Shown: one piece after another, positions 15,869 through 24,911 of the stretch
How positions within the stretch are numbered: position 1 is the first letter of the stretch
How the letters are laid out: the number at the start of each line of letters is the position of its first letter
Assembly: GCA_020199775.1 (NCBI GenBank)
Contig: JAIVJZ010000002.1
Location: 1-64,000 of the forward strand
DNA from: Acidobacteriota bacterium
Lineage (GTDB): Bacteria; Acidobacteriota; Blastocatellia; Pyrinomonadales; Pyrinomonadaceae
Length of the DNA: 64,000 bases
Reading direction: 5' to 3'
Position numbers and translations under genes: made by a program
Notes under the pieces: generated by a model
The model's database searches: none
What the model was told of the DNA's origin: nothing
Seen by the model: the letters and a program-made list of their open reading frames with translations, nothing else

Positions 15869-16708
15869 CTAGTCCTTCACCGCTTCGAGGCCGGAGCCGC
15901 CGGCGGCGTAATCGGGTTGCACGTTGACGACGCCGTACTTGCGGTCTTCACCCTCGCGCATGGCCGCCATCATCCACATGAAGTTGATCTGCCCGCCGGG
16001 CGCGGCGACGTTCGGATGATAGCCCTTCGGCATCAACACCACGTCGCCTTCGCGCACGACCTGCACGAGTTCCGGGTCTTCCGGGTTCGTGTAGACGAAC
16101 TGCACGCCGAAGGAGGGCGCGGGCATGTCTATGTAGAGATAAGCCTCTTCGAGCATCCGCGAGTGTTCGTGCGGCGGCCACGAAGTCCAGTTGCCGGGAC
16201 GCGAGAAAGTGACGCCGGTCATGATGCGCCCGGCTTTGACGTTGCTGCCGATGAGCACGTTCATGTCGCGCTCGGCCGGAGGCGCGCCCGCGATGATGTG
16301 GAGCTTCGGGTTCTCGCGCACCTCCGCGAAGGAGACGAACTGGAGCGGATAAGTTCCCTCGACGGGCGCAGAGAGTTCCGCCAGATCGCAGCCCGCTTCG
16401 CCCGTGGGGCGAACTTCGATGCGCGAATCGCGCGGGACGTAGAGCGCGTCGTAGCGACCGAGCGTAAACGTCTCGCCACCGGTCGAGATTTCAGCTGCGC
16501 CGTTCAGGCAGACCAATCCGGTCTCGTGCGTGCCGTTCTCGAAGGCGAGCGTTTCGTCGCCCGCGTCGAGCGTGATGCGCCCGTAGTGCAGGTAACGCGC
16601 GGCCGTCTGGCCGGGCGCTACCGCCGTGCGCCGTCCACGTCCGGCGTGGGTCGCCGGGACGTAGCAGGTCTCTTTCGTGATCTCCGTCTGTGTCGCTTCA
16701 GCTTGCAT
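15869..16708 (-). CDS. kduI: KduI/IolB-family isomerase, probable 5-keto-4-deoxyuronate isomerase
   Basis: In the KduI position of the pathway this enzyme converts 5-keto-4-deoxyuronate to 2,5-diketo-3-deoxygluconate. The 279 residues form a double cupin of the KduI/IolB family. Its motifs, SWPPHEHSRMLEEAYLYI and VREGDVVLMPKGYHPN, resemble IolB (5-deoxyglucuronate isomerase) more than enterobacterial KduI, so automatic annotation may call it IolB. The metal ligands expected are the two His of PPHEH, the Glu of LEEAY and the His of GYHP. Operon context (kdgF and kduD follow at 3 nt and -4 nt) and the absence of inositol genes favour the pectin role. The ribosome binding site GGGAGG, 7 nt upstream, fixes the start. 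Confidence 0.85.
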   Translation of the reverse strand: MQAEATQTEITKETCYVPATHAGRGRRTAVAPGQTAARYLHYGRITLDAGDETLAFENGTHETGLVCLNGAAEISTGGETFTLGRYDALYVPRDSRIEVRPTGEAGCDLAELSAPVEGTYPLQFVSFAEVRENPKLHIIAGAPPAERDMNVLIGSNVKAGRIMTGVTFSRPGNWTSWPPHEHSRMLEEAYLYIDMPAPSFGVQFVYTNPEDPELVQVVREGDVVLMPKGYHPNVAAPGGQINFMWMMAAMREGEDRKYGVVNVQPDYAAGGSGLEAVKD

Positions 16709-16856
16709 TACTCAACCTCCCTAAATGAAAACGATGAACGCGTAACGATGAATGTTGAACGGAAGAAGGCTGGCGGGTGTCGCGCGGCGGGTGAAGATAT
16801 GACTTTGACCCGGCATACGACGCCCTGTACGCGAAACCTTCTACGCTCCTGTTCCC

Positions 16857-18353
16857 TCAGACGTAAAAGCCTGAGGTCAAAAAACCTTCGGCTGCGACTT
16901 CGAGCGCGCCGCCGAGTCCCGCGCCGCGCGGCTCTCCCGGCTCGACCGACCATCCCCCGGCCCTCCCCGCCATGCTCTGCCCGACGGCTTTGCGGAGTGG
17001 TTCGTGGATGAACTTCCACCCGAGCACGACGCGACCGCTCAGGATCACACGCGGCACGCCGAGTCCCATGATCACATTGCCGATGCCGATGCCGAGGTAC
17101 TCGCCGACGCGCTCCAGTGTCCGCCGCGCGCGCAGTTCGCCCGCCTCTGCGCGCGCCACGATCTCGACGTAACGCGGGCGCGCCGCTCCGTTCGTTTGCA
17201 TGCGGTCTCCCGCATAGAGCGATGCAGCTGAAGATGCGGACGCGTATTGCTCCCAGCACCCGCGGTTGCCGCACACGCACGACTTGCCTCCGGCAACGAT
17301 GGTCATGTGTCCGAACTCGCCCGCCAACCCTTCGCCGCGCCCCGCGCCCCTGTAGACCTCGCCGCCGAGTACCAGCCCGACGCCGATCCCCGTGCCCGAT
17401 CTGACGAGCACGAAATTTTCCATCTGATTCATGTCCGTGTCGCGCAGGCGTAGCCGTGCCTCGTAGATGGCGGCGGCTGTAGCGTCGTTCTCGACGACGA
17501 CCGGCACGGCCTCTTCATCCGGCGCGGCAGACCCGCCTAACGGATTGAAGCGCAGGGCGTCGGCGACTGCCACGTCATGCCACGCGAGGTGTGGCGCGTA
17601 AACGATGCGAGTCCGTCCCCCATCGGTCATGCCGGAGACGCTGACGCCGATCACGCGCAACGCGCGTCCCTCATCCACGGCGCAGAGTCGCGTGATGCAC
17701 TCTCGGACGAGCGCCAGCGCTTCGGCCGGGTCGGCGGGCGTGTCGAAGTCGTCCTCGTTCACAACCTCCCCGCCGAGCGTGCCGAGTCCGACCTGCACGC
17801 GCCGGATGCCGATATTGACGCCGGCAAAAAAATCATGGTCGGCGTTAAAGGAGAGAGCCACGGGCGGGCGTCCTAAGACCCGTTCAGTGCTCGACCCAGA
17901 CTCTTCGCGCACGAGACCGGAAGCGATGAGCGGCTTGAAGATGTCGGTCACGGTGCTGCGGTTTACGCCCAGACGGCGTGCGAGTTCGACGCGCGAGATG
18001 GGCTGCGCCGCGCGCAGCAGGCGCAACAGCATGCGTGCTGCTTTGGCGGGCGTTCCCGGCTCGGCTGCCGTCGCAACCGTGTACACAGGAGGCGCGGGGA
18101 TGTTACCCGATGCCGATTCAGCATGTATGCCGGTGACGAAAGAGGATGTGGTGGGGCGCGTGTGTTCCCCGCCGGTAAGCGATGCGGCGTTCACTGCGGC
18201 GACACCCCGCGCGGGCGCATAGTTGAGTTGCGCCATCGCTTCCTCGACGCGGGCGCGCGTGGCAGGCAAGACGCGACGGGCGTCGTTGACGACGTTTGAG
18301 ACGGTCGCCACCGAGACGCCGGCCAGTGTTGCTACATCTCTCAGCGTGGGCAT
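16857..18353 (-). CDS. LacI-HTH / ROK-family fusion transcriptional regulator
   Basis: The 498-residue protein carries two DNA-binding domains. Residues 1-50 are a LacI-type helix-turn-helix (TLRDVATLAGVSVATVSNVV). After a linker, about 103-160 is the winged helix normal for ROK repressors (ISRVELARRLGVNRSTVTDI). The rest is a ROK sugar-sensing domain with the DxGxT-like opening degenerated to NIGIRRVQVG and the zinc motif CVCGNRGCWEQ. LacI and ROK repressors each respond to sugars; here the ligand is probably a pectin-derived uronate or sugar. It sits inside the catabolic operon, so it is likely co-regulated. Having both heads in one chain is unusual. The frame is continuous through the joint. 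Confidence 0.88.
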   Translation of the reverse strand: MPTLRDVATLAGVSVATVSNVVNDARRVLPATRARVEEAMAQLNYAPARGVAAVNAASLTGGEHTRPTTSSFVTGIHAESASGNIPAPPVYTVATAAEPGTPAKAARMLLRLLRAAQPISRVELARRLGVNRSTVTDIFKPLIASGLVREESGSSTERVLGRPPVALSFNADHDFFAGVNIGIRRVQVGLGTLGGEVVNEDDFDTPADPAEALALVRECITRLCAVDEGRALRVIGVSVSGMTDGGRTRIVYAPHLAWHDVAVADALRFNPLGGSAAPDEEAVPVVVENDATAAAIYEARLRLRDTDMNQMENFVLVRSGTGIGVGLVLGGEVYRGAGRGEGLAGEFGHMTIVAGGKSCVCGNRGCWEQYASASSAASLYAGDRMQTNGAARPRYVEIVARAEAGELRARRTLERVGEYLGIGIGNVIMGLGVPRVILSGRVVLGWKFIHEPLRKAVGQSMAGRAGGWSVEPGEPRGAGLGGALEVAAEGFLTSGFYV

Positions 18354-18376
18354 GTCAGTTAAGAAACGCTGAAGGA

Positions 18377-18508
18377 GGAACGATGAACGTTGAAGTAAAA
18401 GCCGCCCGTTGCCAGTTGTTCAAAATCCATCTTTGAGTAACTGGCGTGGTTGTCGCATGCAACGAACAACCGACCACTGACAGTTCTTAATTCATCGTTC
18501 ATCGTTCC
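18377..18508. repeat. Spacer inverted repeat (GGAACGATGAACG)
   Basis: A perfect 13-nt pair, 18377-18389 and 18496-18508, encloses about 106 nt between uxaA and the ROK-type regulator. The enclosed part contains more short inverted repeats (CCAGTT / AACTGG). It belongs to the same GATGAACG family as other spacer hairpins here. Confidence 0.6.
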
Positions 18509-18526
18509 GCGCTCATCCTTCATCGC

Positions 18527-20098
18527 TTAAAGGGAGACGGTCTGTTCCGCCCAGAACTGGAATTCTCTGTGCTTGTGCTCCTCCGCTTTCGCCATCACCT
18601 CGCCCCCGGCCACGCGCCGGATGTGCTCGAAGACGCGCGCGCCAACCTCGTCGATAGTCTCCGTGCCGTCAATGACGTTTCCGGCGGAGAGGTCTAGGTC
18701 GCGCGACATGCGCTCGAAGACGCCGTTGTTCGAGGCCAGTTTGATGACGGGTACGATGGCGTTACCGATGGTCGTGCCGCGCCCGGTGGTGAAGACGACG
18801 ACGGTTGCGCCCGCCGCAACCAGCCCCGGCGTTGATTCTTGGTCATAACCCGGCCCCTGCATCAAATAAAGACCGCGACCCTTCGGCGTTTCCGCGTACT
18901 CGACAGTGCCCTCAACGCGCGTCGTCCCGGCCTTTGCCATCGCGCCTAAGGATTTGATCGTGATGTTGAGCAGTCCGCCCGCGATGTTGCCGGGACTCGG
19001 ATTCTGATTGAGCACCGCCCCGAACTTCGACGCATACTCCTTATACCAGTCAATCATCCGGTAGATGGCGCGACCCGTCTCGGCGTCCTTCGCGCGGTTG
19101 GCGAGGATGTGCTCGGCGCCGCAGAATTCGGGTATCTCTGTAATCAAAACCGTGCCGCCCGACCGGACGAGTTGATCGGCCGCGCGCCCAAGCGATGGGT
19201 TGGCCGAGATGCCGGAGAAGCCGTCCGAGCCGCCGCACTTGACGCCGAGGACGAGTTCGCTGATTGAAACTTCTTCGCGCTCGATAGAGTTCACCTCCGG
19301 CAGCATCCTCTTGACTTCCTGTAGCCCCTGCTCGATGGCCGCCTGCGTGCCGCCCACGTCCTGTATGCCGATCTTGGCGACGGGCTTGTTGAACTGTCGA
19401 TCATGGCCTAAGAGGTACTGCTCGACTTTGGCAAGGTTGGTCTTTTCGCAGCCCAAGTCCATCAGGATCACGCCGCCGACGTTCGGGTGGTCTGCGTAGT
19501 TAGAGAGCGTGCGCAGCATCACGTCAATAGTCGAACCGTCCTGACATCCGCAGCCCTTGTTGTGCGGGATGGCGACCACGCCGTCAACGTTCGGATAACG
19601 CTCGCGCTTGTAATGGAGAAACTCGGACATCATCGAAATTTGCTGCGCCTCATGGCTCGCGCACATGGAGGTCGGCACGATGAGGATGAAGTTGCGCGTG
19701 CCGACGCGCCCGTCGGGCCGGCGGAAGCCCATGAAGGTGGCGCGCTCCGAGACGGGGAGGTAATCGGGCGGCGGTGTCTGTAGGTCGTCCGGCAAATCGC
19801 GCACAACCGGCACGTCGTCCGTCATGTTCGCGTGCGAGATGTAATCGCCCTCTCCGATGCCGAGGCTCGTGCCGATGGGCTGGCCGTACTGGAGGACGAA
19901 CTCGCCCGCGGGGATGTCGCGCGTGGCGAAGCGATGACCCGGCGGCACTGTGGCCGCGACGCGAATGACGCGCCCGCCCGGCAGCGCGAGATCGATCCCC
20001 GGTGCGGTCTCACGCTTGACGACCGCGAGGTTGTCCTCGGGGCTGACGATGATGGCGTAGTCGCTGACGGGCTGCGCCTCTGTAATCATGCTCGACAT
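18527..20098 (-). CDS. uxaA: UxaA-family altronate dehydratase
   Basis: UxaA dehydrates D-altronate to KDG in the saturated galacturonate branch. The 523 residues comprise an N-terminal SAF domain (about 10-105, with PPGHRFATRDIPAGE) and the catalytic UxaA domain (about 120-523), which has GFRRPDGRVGTRN, conserved cysteines in HNKGCGCQDG, DLGCEKTN and LGVKCGGSDGFSG, and a late GRGTTIGNAIVPVIK. Both halves in one chain match full-length UxaA or galactarate dehydratase GarD; context with KdgK, KdgA and ExuT favours altronate. It lies between the NagB-like gene (36 nt upstream) and the ROK-type regulator gene (173 nt downstream). The ribosome binding site is weak and an alternative ATG lies 9 nt in. 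Confidence 0.9.
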   Translation of the reverse strand: MSSMITEAQPVSDYAIIVSPEDNLAVVKRETAPGIDLALPGGRVIRVAATVPPGHRFATRDIPAGEFVLQYGQPIGTSLGIGEGDYISHANMTDDVPVVRDLPDDLQTPPPDYLPVSERATFMGFRRPDGRVGTRNFILIVPTSMCASHEAQQISMMSEFLHYKRERYPNVDGVVAIPHNKGCGCQDGSTIDVMLRTLSNYADHPNVGGVILMDLGCEKTNLAKVEQYLLGHDRQFNKPVAKIGIQDVGGTQAAIEQGLQEVKRMLPEVNSIEREEVSISELVLGVKCGGSDGFSGISANPSLGRAADQLVRSGGTVLITEIPEFCGAEHILANRAKDAETGRAIYRMIDWYKEYASKFGAVLNQNPSPGNIAGGLLNITIKSLGAMAKAGTTRVEGTVEYAETPKGRGLYLMQGPGYDQESTPGLVAAGATVVVFTTGRGTTIGNAIVPVIKLASNNGVFERMSRDLDLSAGNVIDGTETIDEVGARVFEHIRRVAGGEVMAKAEEHKHREFQFWAEQTVSL

Positions 20099-20134
20099 TA
20101 TAATTCTAACTTTCTTGCCTTGCGGCTTCGCGGC

Positions 20135-21067
20135 TCAGGCTTGGAAAACATCAGGCAGGACAAGCGATCTGACGTTCGGGTGGAGGCGCAGCCAGAGGCC
20201 GGGGTTCTCGTCGCATTGCGCGGCGCGGAGCGCGGCCGTCTCTTCTATCTCCGTCTCCAACACACGCCGGTAGCAGGCGCGCTTGGCGGGCGCGGTTGAC
20301 GCGTCCACGATGGATTGCACGATACGTCGCGCGCCGAGAATGGCTGCGGGGCCAAGCGTCAGGATGTGCGTTGCCGCGCGGCACTCCGCTTCGTCCGCCT
20401 CTGTGACACGGCTTCCGCCGACTTTAAACTTCGTAATGTGGTGTTCGAGAATGCTCGGCGAGATCGGGATCACCCCGGCCACATCGCGCGCCGTAGCGCC
20501 CGAACCGGGTTTGATGTAGCAGAGGTGCGAAGCCTCGCCCGCCTCCGGGCCGAGGCCGAGGAAGAAGATGTCTATGCCGCCCAGAGACTCAAGTTTCTCC
20601 AGATAGCCCACAAGCGCACCTTCGAGGTCTTCCGTATCCGTCTGCATCGGCGTGAAACTCTTGACCTTGTCGAAGAAGGCTTGACCCAGGAGCCGCTCGA
20701 AGTCGCGCACAAAGCTCAGTCCGTTGTCCATACGCATCGGCGCGAGCGCGTCCTGCGTGAAGACGTGGAGACGCGCGAGCAGTTCGTCGGCCTCTGTGCC
20801 TTCGGCCAACTCCCCTAAAATCCGGTACAAGGCCTGCGCGCCCCGGCCGCCGAGCAGGATGATGACCAGATCGCCCTCCTTCTCTCTCGCCGCGCTCTGC
20901 AACTCTTCGAACTGCGCCCTCCCGACCGCTTCTTCCGACTCCAATATCTCGTAACGGATTTCCCGCGGCTGCAAGCCCGCGAAAGGGTCTCCACCGCCGC
21001 CGTAAGCGAGCCAGACATTGTTTCCGGCGACGCGCCGCGTGATTGTTTGTGTGTTAGGAGCTGACAC
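20135..21067 (-). CDS. NagB/6-phosphogluconolactonase-superfamily protein, divergent
   Basis: The 310-residue protein has the layout of the glucosamine-6-phosphate deaminase and 6-phosphogluconolactonase superfamily: LVIILLGGRGAQALY (about 72-86), LHVFTQDALAP, and FFLGLGPEAGEASHLCYIKPGSG. In the known enzymes the last motif is GxGxDGHxA. Here Asp-Gly-His is replaced by a longer EAGEASH, so the reaction cannot be assumed. Placed first in the leftward uronate operon, it may isomerise or hydrolyse a uronate or aldonate derivative, for example a lactone. The start is a GTG at 21065-21067 with GGAGG 8 nt upstream. No membrane or signal segment is seen. Confidence 0.7.
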   Translation of the reverse strand: MSAPNTQTITRRVAGNNVWLAYGGGGDPFAGLQPREIRYEILESEEAVGRAQFEELQSAAREKEGDLVIILLGGRGAQALYRILGELAEGTEADELLARLHVFTQDALAPMRMDNGLSFVRDFERLLGQAFFDKVKSFTPMQTDTEDLEGALVGYLEKLESLGGIDIFFLGLGPEAGEASHLCYIKPGSGATARDVAGVIPISPSILEHHITKFKVGGSRVTEADEAECRAATHILTLGPAAILGARRIVQSIVDASTAPAKRACYRRVLETEIEETAALRAAQCDENPGLWLRLHPNVRSLVLPDVFQA

Positions 21068-21138
21068 CTCTGAAACCTCCGCTAACTTTCCCGCTTACTG
21101 TGTCTGACCATCCAGCCGCGCTGCAAAATGTAGATGTG

Positions 21139-21168
21139 ATTTAATTCAATGGTCTAACCATTATGCAA
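21139..21168 (-). promoter_or_regulatory. Leftward promoter of the uxaA/kdu operon
   Basis: A TTGCAT (-35) at 21163-21168 is followed after 17-18 nt by ATTAAA/TTAAAT (-10) at 21139-21145 on the minus strand. Match to consensus is moderate. The operator 21149-21161 fills the spacer. Confidence 0.45.
21149..21161. promoter_or_regulatory. GntR-type operator ATGGTCTAACCAT
   Basis: A palindromic TGGT-N3-ACCA lies between -35 and -10 of the leftward promoter, where a bound protein would block polymerase. The pattern resembles the TGGTATACCA core I recall for the enterobacterial ExuR/UxuR (GntR-family) operators. Confidence 0.6.
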
Positions 21169-21262
21169 ATAATGAAGACGGCTTTTTACCATATTCGTCC
21201 CGGTAAAGCAAGGTAATTTGCAATAAATTAACAATAACGTCAATATACTGGAGATTTGATGC

Positions 21263-21291
21263 TTGACAGATTACGCCTGCTGGTGTTACAT
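21263..21291 (+). promoter_or_regulatory. Rightward promoter of the SDR-exuT-kdgK-kdgA operon
   Basis: TTGACA at 21263-21268, then 17 nt, then TTACAT at 21286-21291. The -35 is perfect; the -10 is weak. Confidence 0.5.
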
Positions 21292-21311
21292 ACCTTCCGC
21301 GAGTTCATTAA

Positions 21312-21324
21312 TTGGTCTAACCTT
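21312..21324. promoter_or_regulatory. Operator-like site TTGGTCTAACCTT
   Basis: A second copy of the TGGTCTAACC motif lies about 14 nt after the expected transcription start of the rightward promoter, a usual repressor position. Confidence 0.55.
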
Positions 21325-21457
21325 CTAAAGAGCATGTCCTTCACAGACGGTGTCTGCAAAAGAGGCTGCAATTCTTCAAATTTAAAAGTCGGGGCGGTCG
21401 GCTCTCTGCAAGTGTTCATGCCAGCGGATGCCCCGTCAAAGATAGGATAGCCGGACA

Positions 21458-22234
21458 ATGAGTTACAAACCTTTGGAGTTGAACGGCCGCGTGGCTGTCG
21501 TCATTGGCGGTACTTCGGGAATCGGCCGAGCCATCGCGCACGGGCTGGCCGAGGCCGGAGCTGATGTCGTCCCGACTTCGCGGCGGATGGAGCAGGTCGA
21601 GGCGGCTGCCGCAGAGATCGAGGAACGCGGGCGCAGGAGCCTGCGCGTCGCCTCGGATGTCTCCGACCGCGACTCCATGCAGCGCGTTCTGGCCGCGAGC
21701 ATCGAAGCCTTCGGCAAAGTGGACATCCTCGTCAACTCAGCCGGACGCACCAAGCGCGCCCCGACCGTGGACTTTCCCGAAGACGACTGGAACGACATCA
21801 TCGAGACGAACCTGACGGGTACGCTACGCGCCTGTCAGGTCTTCGGCAGACACATGTTGGAGCGGGAGTACGGGCGCATCATCAACATCGCCTCGCTCTC
21901 GACGTTCGTTGCGCTTTACGAGGTGGCCGCCTACTCCGCGAGCAAGGCGGCGGTCGCCTCGCTCACGAAGTCTCTGGCCGTCGAGTGGGCTTCGCGCGGC
22001 GTCTGTGTCAACGCCATCGCGCCCGGCGTCTTCCGCACCGCGCTCAACCAGAAGCTATTGGACGAAACAGAGCGCGGGCGCGAGTTCCAGATGCGCACAC
22101 CCGCGCGGCGTTTCGGTAAGGTCGAGGAGTTGGCCGGTGCAGCCGTCTTCCTCGGCTCCGAGGCTGCCAGCTTTGTCAACGGCGAAGTGCTCGTCGTTGA
22201 CGGCGGCTTCCTCGCCAGCGGCGTCAACCAGTAA
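21458..22234 (+). CDS. SDR-family oxidoreductase, probable uronate/aldonate dehydrogenase
   Basis: The 258-residue protein is a classical short-chain dehydrogenase with GGTSGIG for cofactor binding (about 18-24), NSAG in place of NNAG, the catalytic YSASK, and a C-terminal VLVVDGGFLASG. As first gene of the rightward uronate operon it most likely reduces or oxidises a hexuronate-derived keto acid, such as tagaturonate to altronate feeding UxaA, or acts as a gluconate 5-dehydrogenase-like enzyme. No UxaB (long-chain) gene is in the window, so it may fill that step; this is inference. The start has a GGATAG-type site. A long hairpin follows its stop codon. Confidence 0.8.
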   Translation: MSYKPLELNGRVAVVIGGTSGIGRAIAHGLAEAGADVVPTSRRMEQVEAAAAEIEERGRRSLRVASDVSDRDSMQRVLAASIEAFGKVDILVNSAGRTKRAPTVDFPEDDWNDIIETNLTGTLRACQVFGRHMLEREYGRIINIASLSTFVALYEVAAYSASKAAVASLTKSLAVEWASRGVCVNAIAPGVFRTALNQKLLDETERGREFQMRTPARRFGKVEELAGAAVFLGSEAASFVNGEVLVVDGGFLASGVNQ

Positions 22235-22238
22235 AAGA

Positions 22239-22316
22239 CGTAAATCGTGAATCGTAAATCGTGAATAGATAAAACCTGTTCTTCGTCCATTCACGATTTA
22301 CGATTCACGATTTACG
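22239..22316. repeat. Perfect 28-bp hairpin inside an operon
   Basis: The arms 22239-22266 and 22289-22316 are fully complementary over 28 nt and each is built from two alternating copies of CGTAAAT / CGTGAAT. The loop is 22 nt. It lies between two same-direction genes, with one more repeat unit after the right arm. There is no U-tract, so partial termination, mRNA processing or transcript stabilisation is possible. Confidence 0.8.
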
Positions 22317-22329
22317 ATTCACGGTCTTT

Positions 22330-23454
22330 ATGAATAGAAGCGCCGAAATCGCGGAGAAGGTAGGCCGGGTAGAGCGGATGCTGGTGGCCGAGGAATTGGA
22401 TGGCGTGCTGATCGGCGCGCAGCACAATTTCTCGTGGCTTACTGCGGGCGGTTCAAACGGTATTGACCTGAGCCGCGACGCGGGCGCGGGCGCGCTGCTC
22501 GTGCGTGCGGACGGAAAGCGATTCGTGCTCGCCAGCCGGATCGAGATGCCGCGGCTGCTCGCAGAGGAGTTGACGGGAGAAGAGTTTGAACCCATCGAGT
22601 TCGCGTGGGAGGAAGAGAAAGCCTCCCCGACCTTTCTGGCCGACCGCGCACTTTCGCTGTTGGAAGGTAGTTCCGCGCTAGGCTCCGACCTGCCCGTCGG
22701 CACCGGAGTCCGAGTCGTCGAAGGCGCACTCGCCGGTTGCCGGTACAGGCTCACGCCCCTGGAGGTAGAGAGATTCCGTGAACTGGGGCGCGACGCGGGG
22801 CGCGCAGTGGGCGACTTTGTCAGGAGCCTCGAACCGGGCGAGACGGAGCGGGAGGTGGCGCGCCGCGCCGCCGACGCACTCTCCACTGGCGGGATGCGCG
22901 CCGTCGTCTGTCTGGTGGCCGCGGATGAACGCATACGGCAATTTCGCCATCCCGTGCCGACCGGGCGCAGTTGGGAAAAAATCTTGATGTTGGTGGTCTG
23001 CGCGCGGCGAGGCGGGCTCATCGCGAGCCTGTCGCGCATCGTCTGCGCGGGTAGTGTTGACGAAGAGTTACAGCGACGGACTGAGGCGGCAGCGCGCGTC
23101 AACGCGCATCTGCTCGCCGCGACGCGACCGGGCGCAAGCGGAGCCGAATTATACGCGACGGCGGCGCGCGCTTACGCTGCCGAAGGGTTCGCCGGAGAGG
23201 AACGCCTGCACCATCAGGGCGGTGCAGCCGGTTATCGCACGCGTGATTGGGTAGCACATCCGGCGTCGGCGGAAGTGGTTCAGGATGGGCAGGCGTTCGC
23301 CTGGAATCCGTCCATCACGGGCACGAAGGTCGAGGAAACAATCATCGCCCGCGAGAGCGGGGTGGAAGTCGTCACGGCGACATCAGACTGGCCGCAGGTC
23401 GCCGTCGAAGTTGACGGCAGTGTGTACCTTTCTCCGGGTGTGCTTTTCATCTGA
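22330..23454 (+). CDS. M24-family (creatinase/aminopeptidase P-like) protein lacking metal ligands
   Basis: The 374-residue protein has the two-part layout of the M24 family: an N-terminal creatinase-like domain (about 8-135) and a pita-bread domain (about 150-374) with RAVGDFVRSLEPGETEREVARR. Active M24 peptidases need two Asp, one His and two Glu as metal ligands. Here the Asp-containing strands are RRGGLIASLSRIV with no Asp, and the H-x-x-G-HG loop reads HHQGGAAGYRTRD. It is therefore probably not a metallopeptidase. A creatinase-like hydrolase acting on a sugar-acid derivative, or a binding protein, is possible. It lies between the SDR gene and exuT in the rightward operon. The ribosome binding site is weak. 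Confidence 0.75.
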   Translation: MNRSAEIAEKVGRVERMLVAEELDGVLIGAQHNFSWLTAGGSNGIDLSRDAGAGALLVRADGKRFVLASRIEMPRLLAEELTGEEFEPIEFAWEEEKASPTFLADRALSLLEGSSALGSDLPVGTGVRVVEGALAGCRYRLTPLEVERFRELGRDAGRAVGDFVRSLEPGETEREVARRAADALSTGGMRAVVCLVAADERIRQFRHPVPTGRSWEKILMLVVCARRGGLIASLSRIVCAGSVDEELQRRTEAAARVNAHLLAATRPGASGAELYATAARAYAAEGFAGEERLHHQGGAAGYRTRDWVAHPASAEVVQDGQAFAWNPSITGTKVEETIIARESGVEVVTATSDWPQVAVEVDGSVYLSPGVLFI

Positions 23455-23507
23455 CAAGCGCGCTCGTATCGATCAAACCCATTTCAAAGAGACGGGGGTT
23501 TAAGAAG

Positions 23508-24902
<1,395 letters not shown>

Positions 24903-24911
24903 GTGGAGACT

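Larger units (their letters stand above)
21068..21457. promoter_or_regulatory. Divergent control region of the two uronate operons
   Basis: The spacer between the leftward uxaA/kdu operon and the rightward exuT/kdgK operon is AT-rich and has no gene. It holds a promoter and a TGGT-N3-ACC motif for each direction, listed separately, arranged as expected for repression. A further TGGTGTTACATACC lies at 21281-21294 in the rightward promoter. Confidence 0.65.

Noticed and set aside
15554..17011. 485-codon plus-strand open frame
   Set aside because: Antisense to kdgF, kduI and the regulator; no motif and no ribosome binding site.
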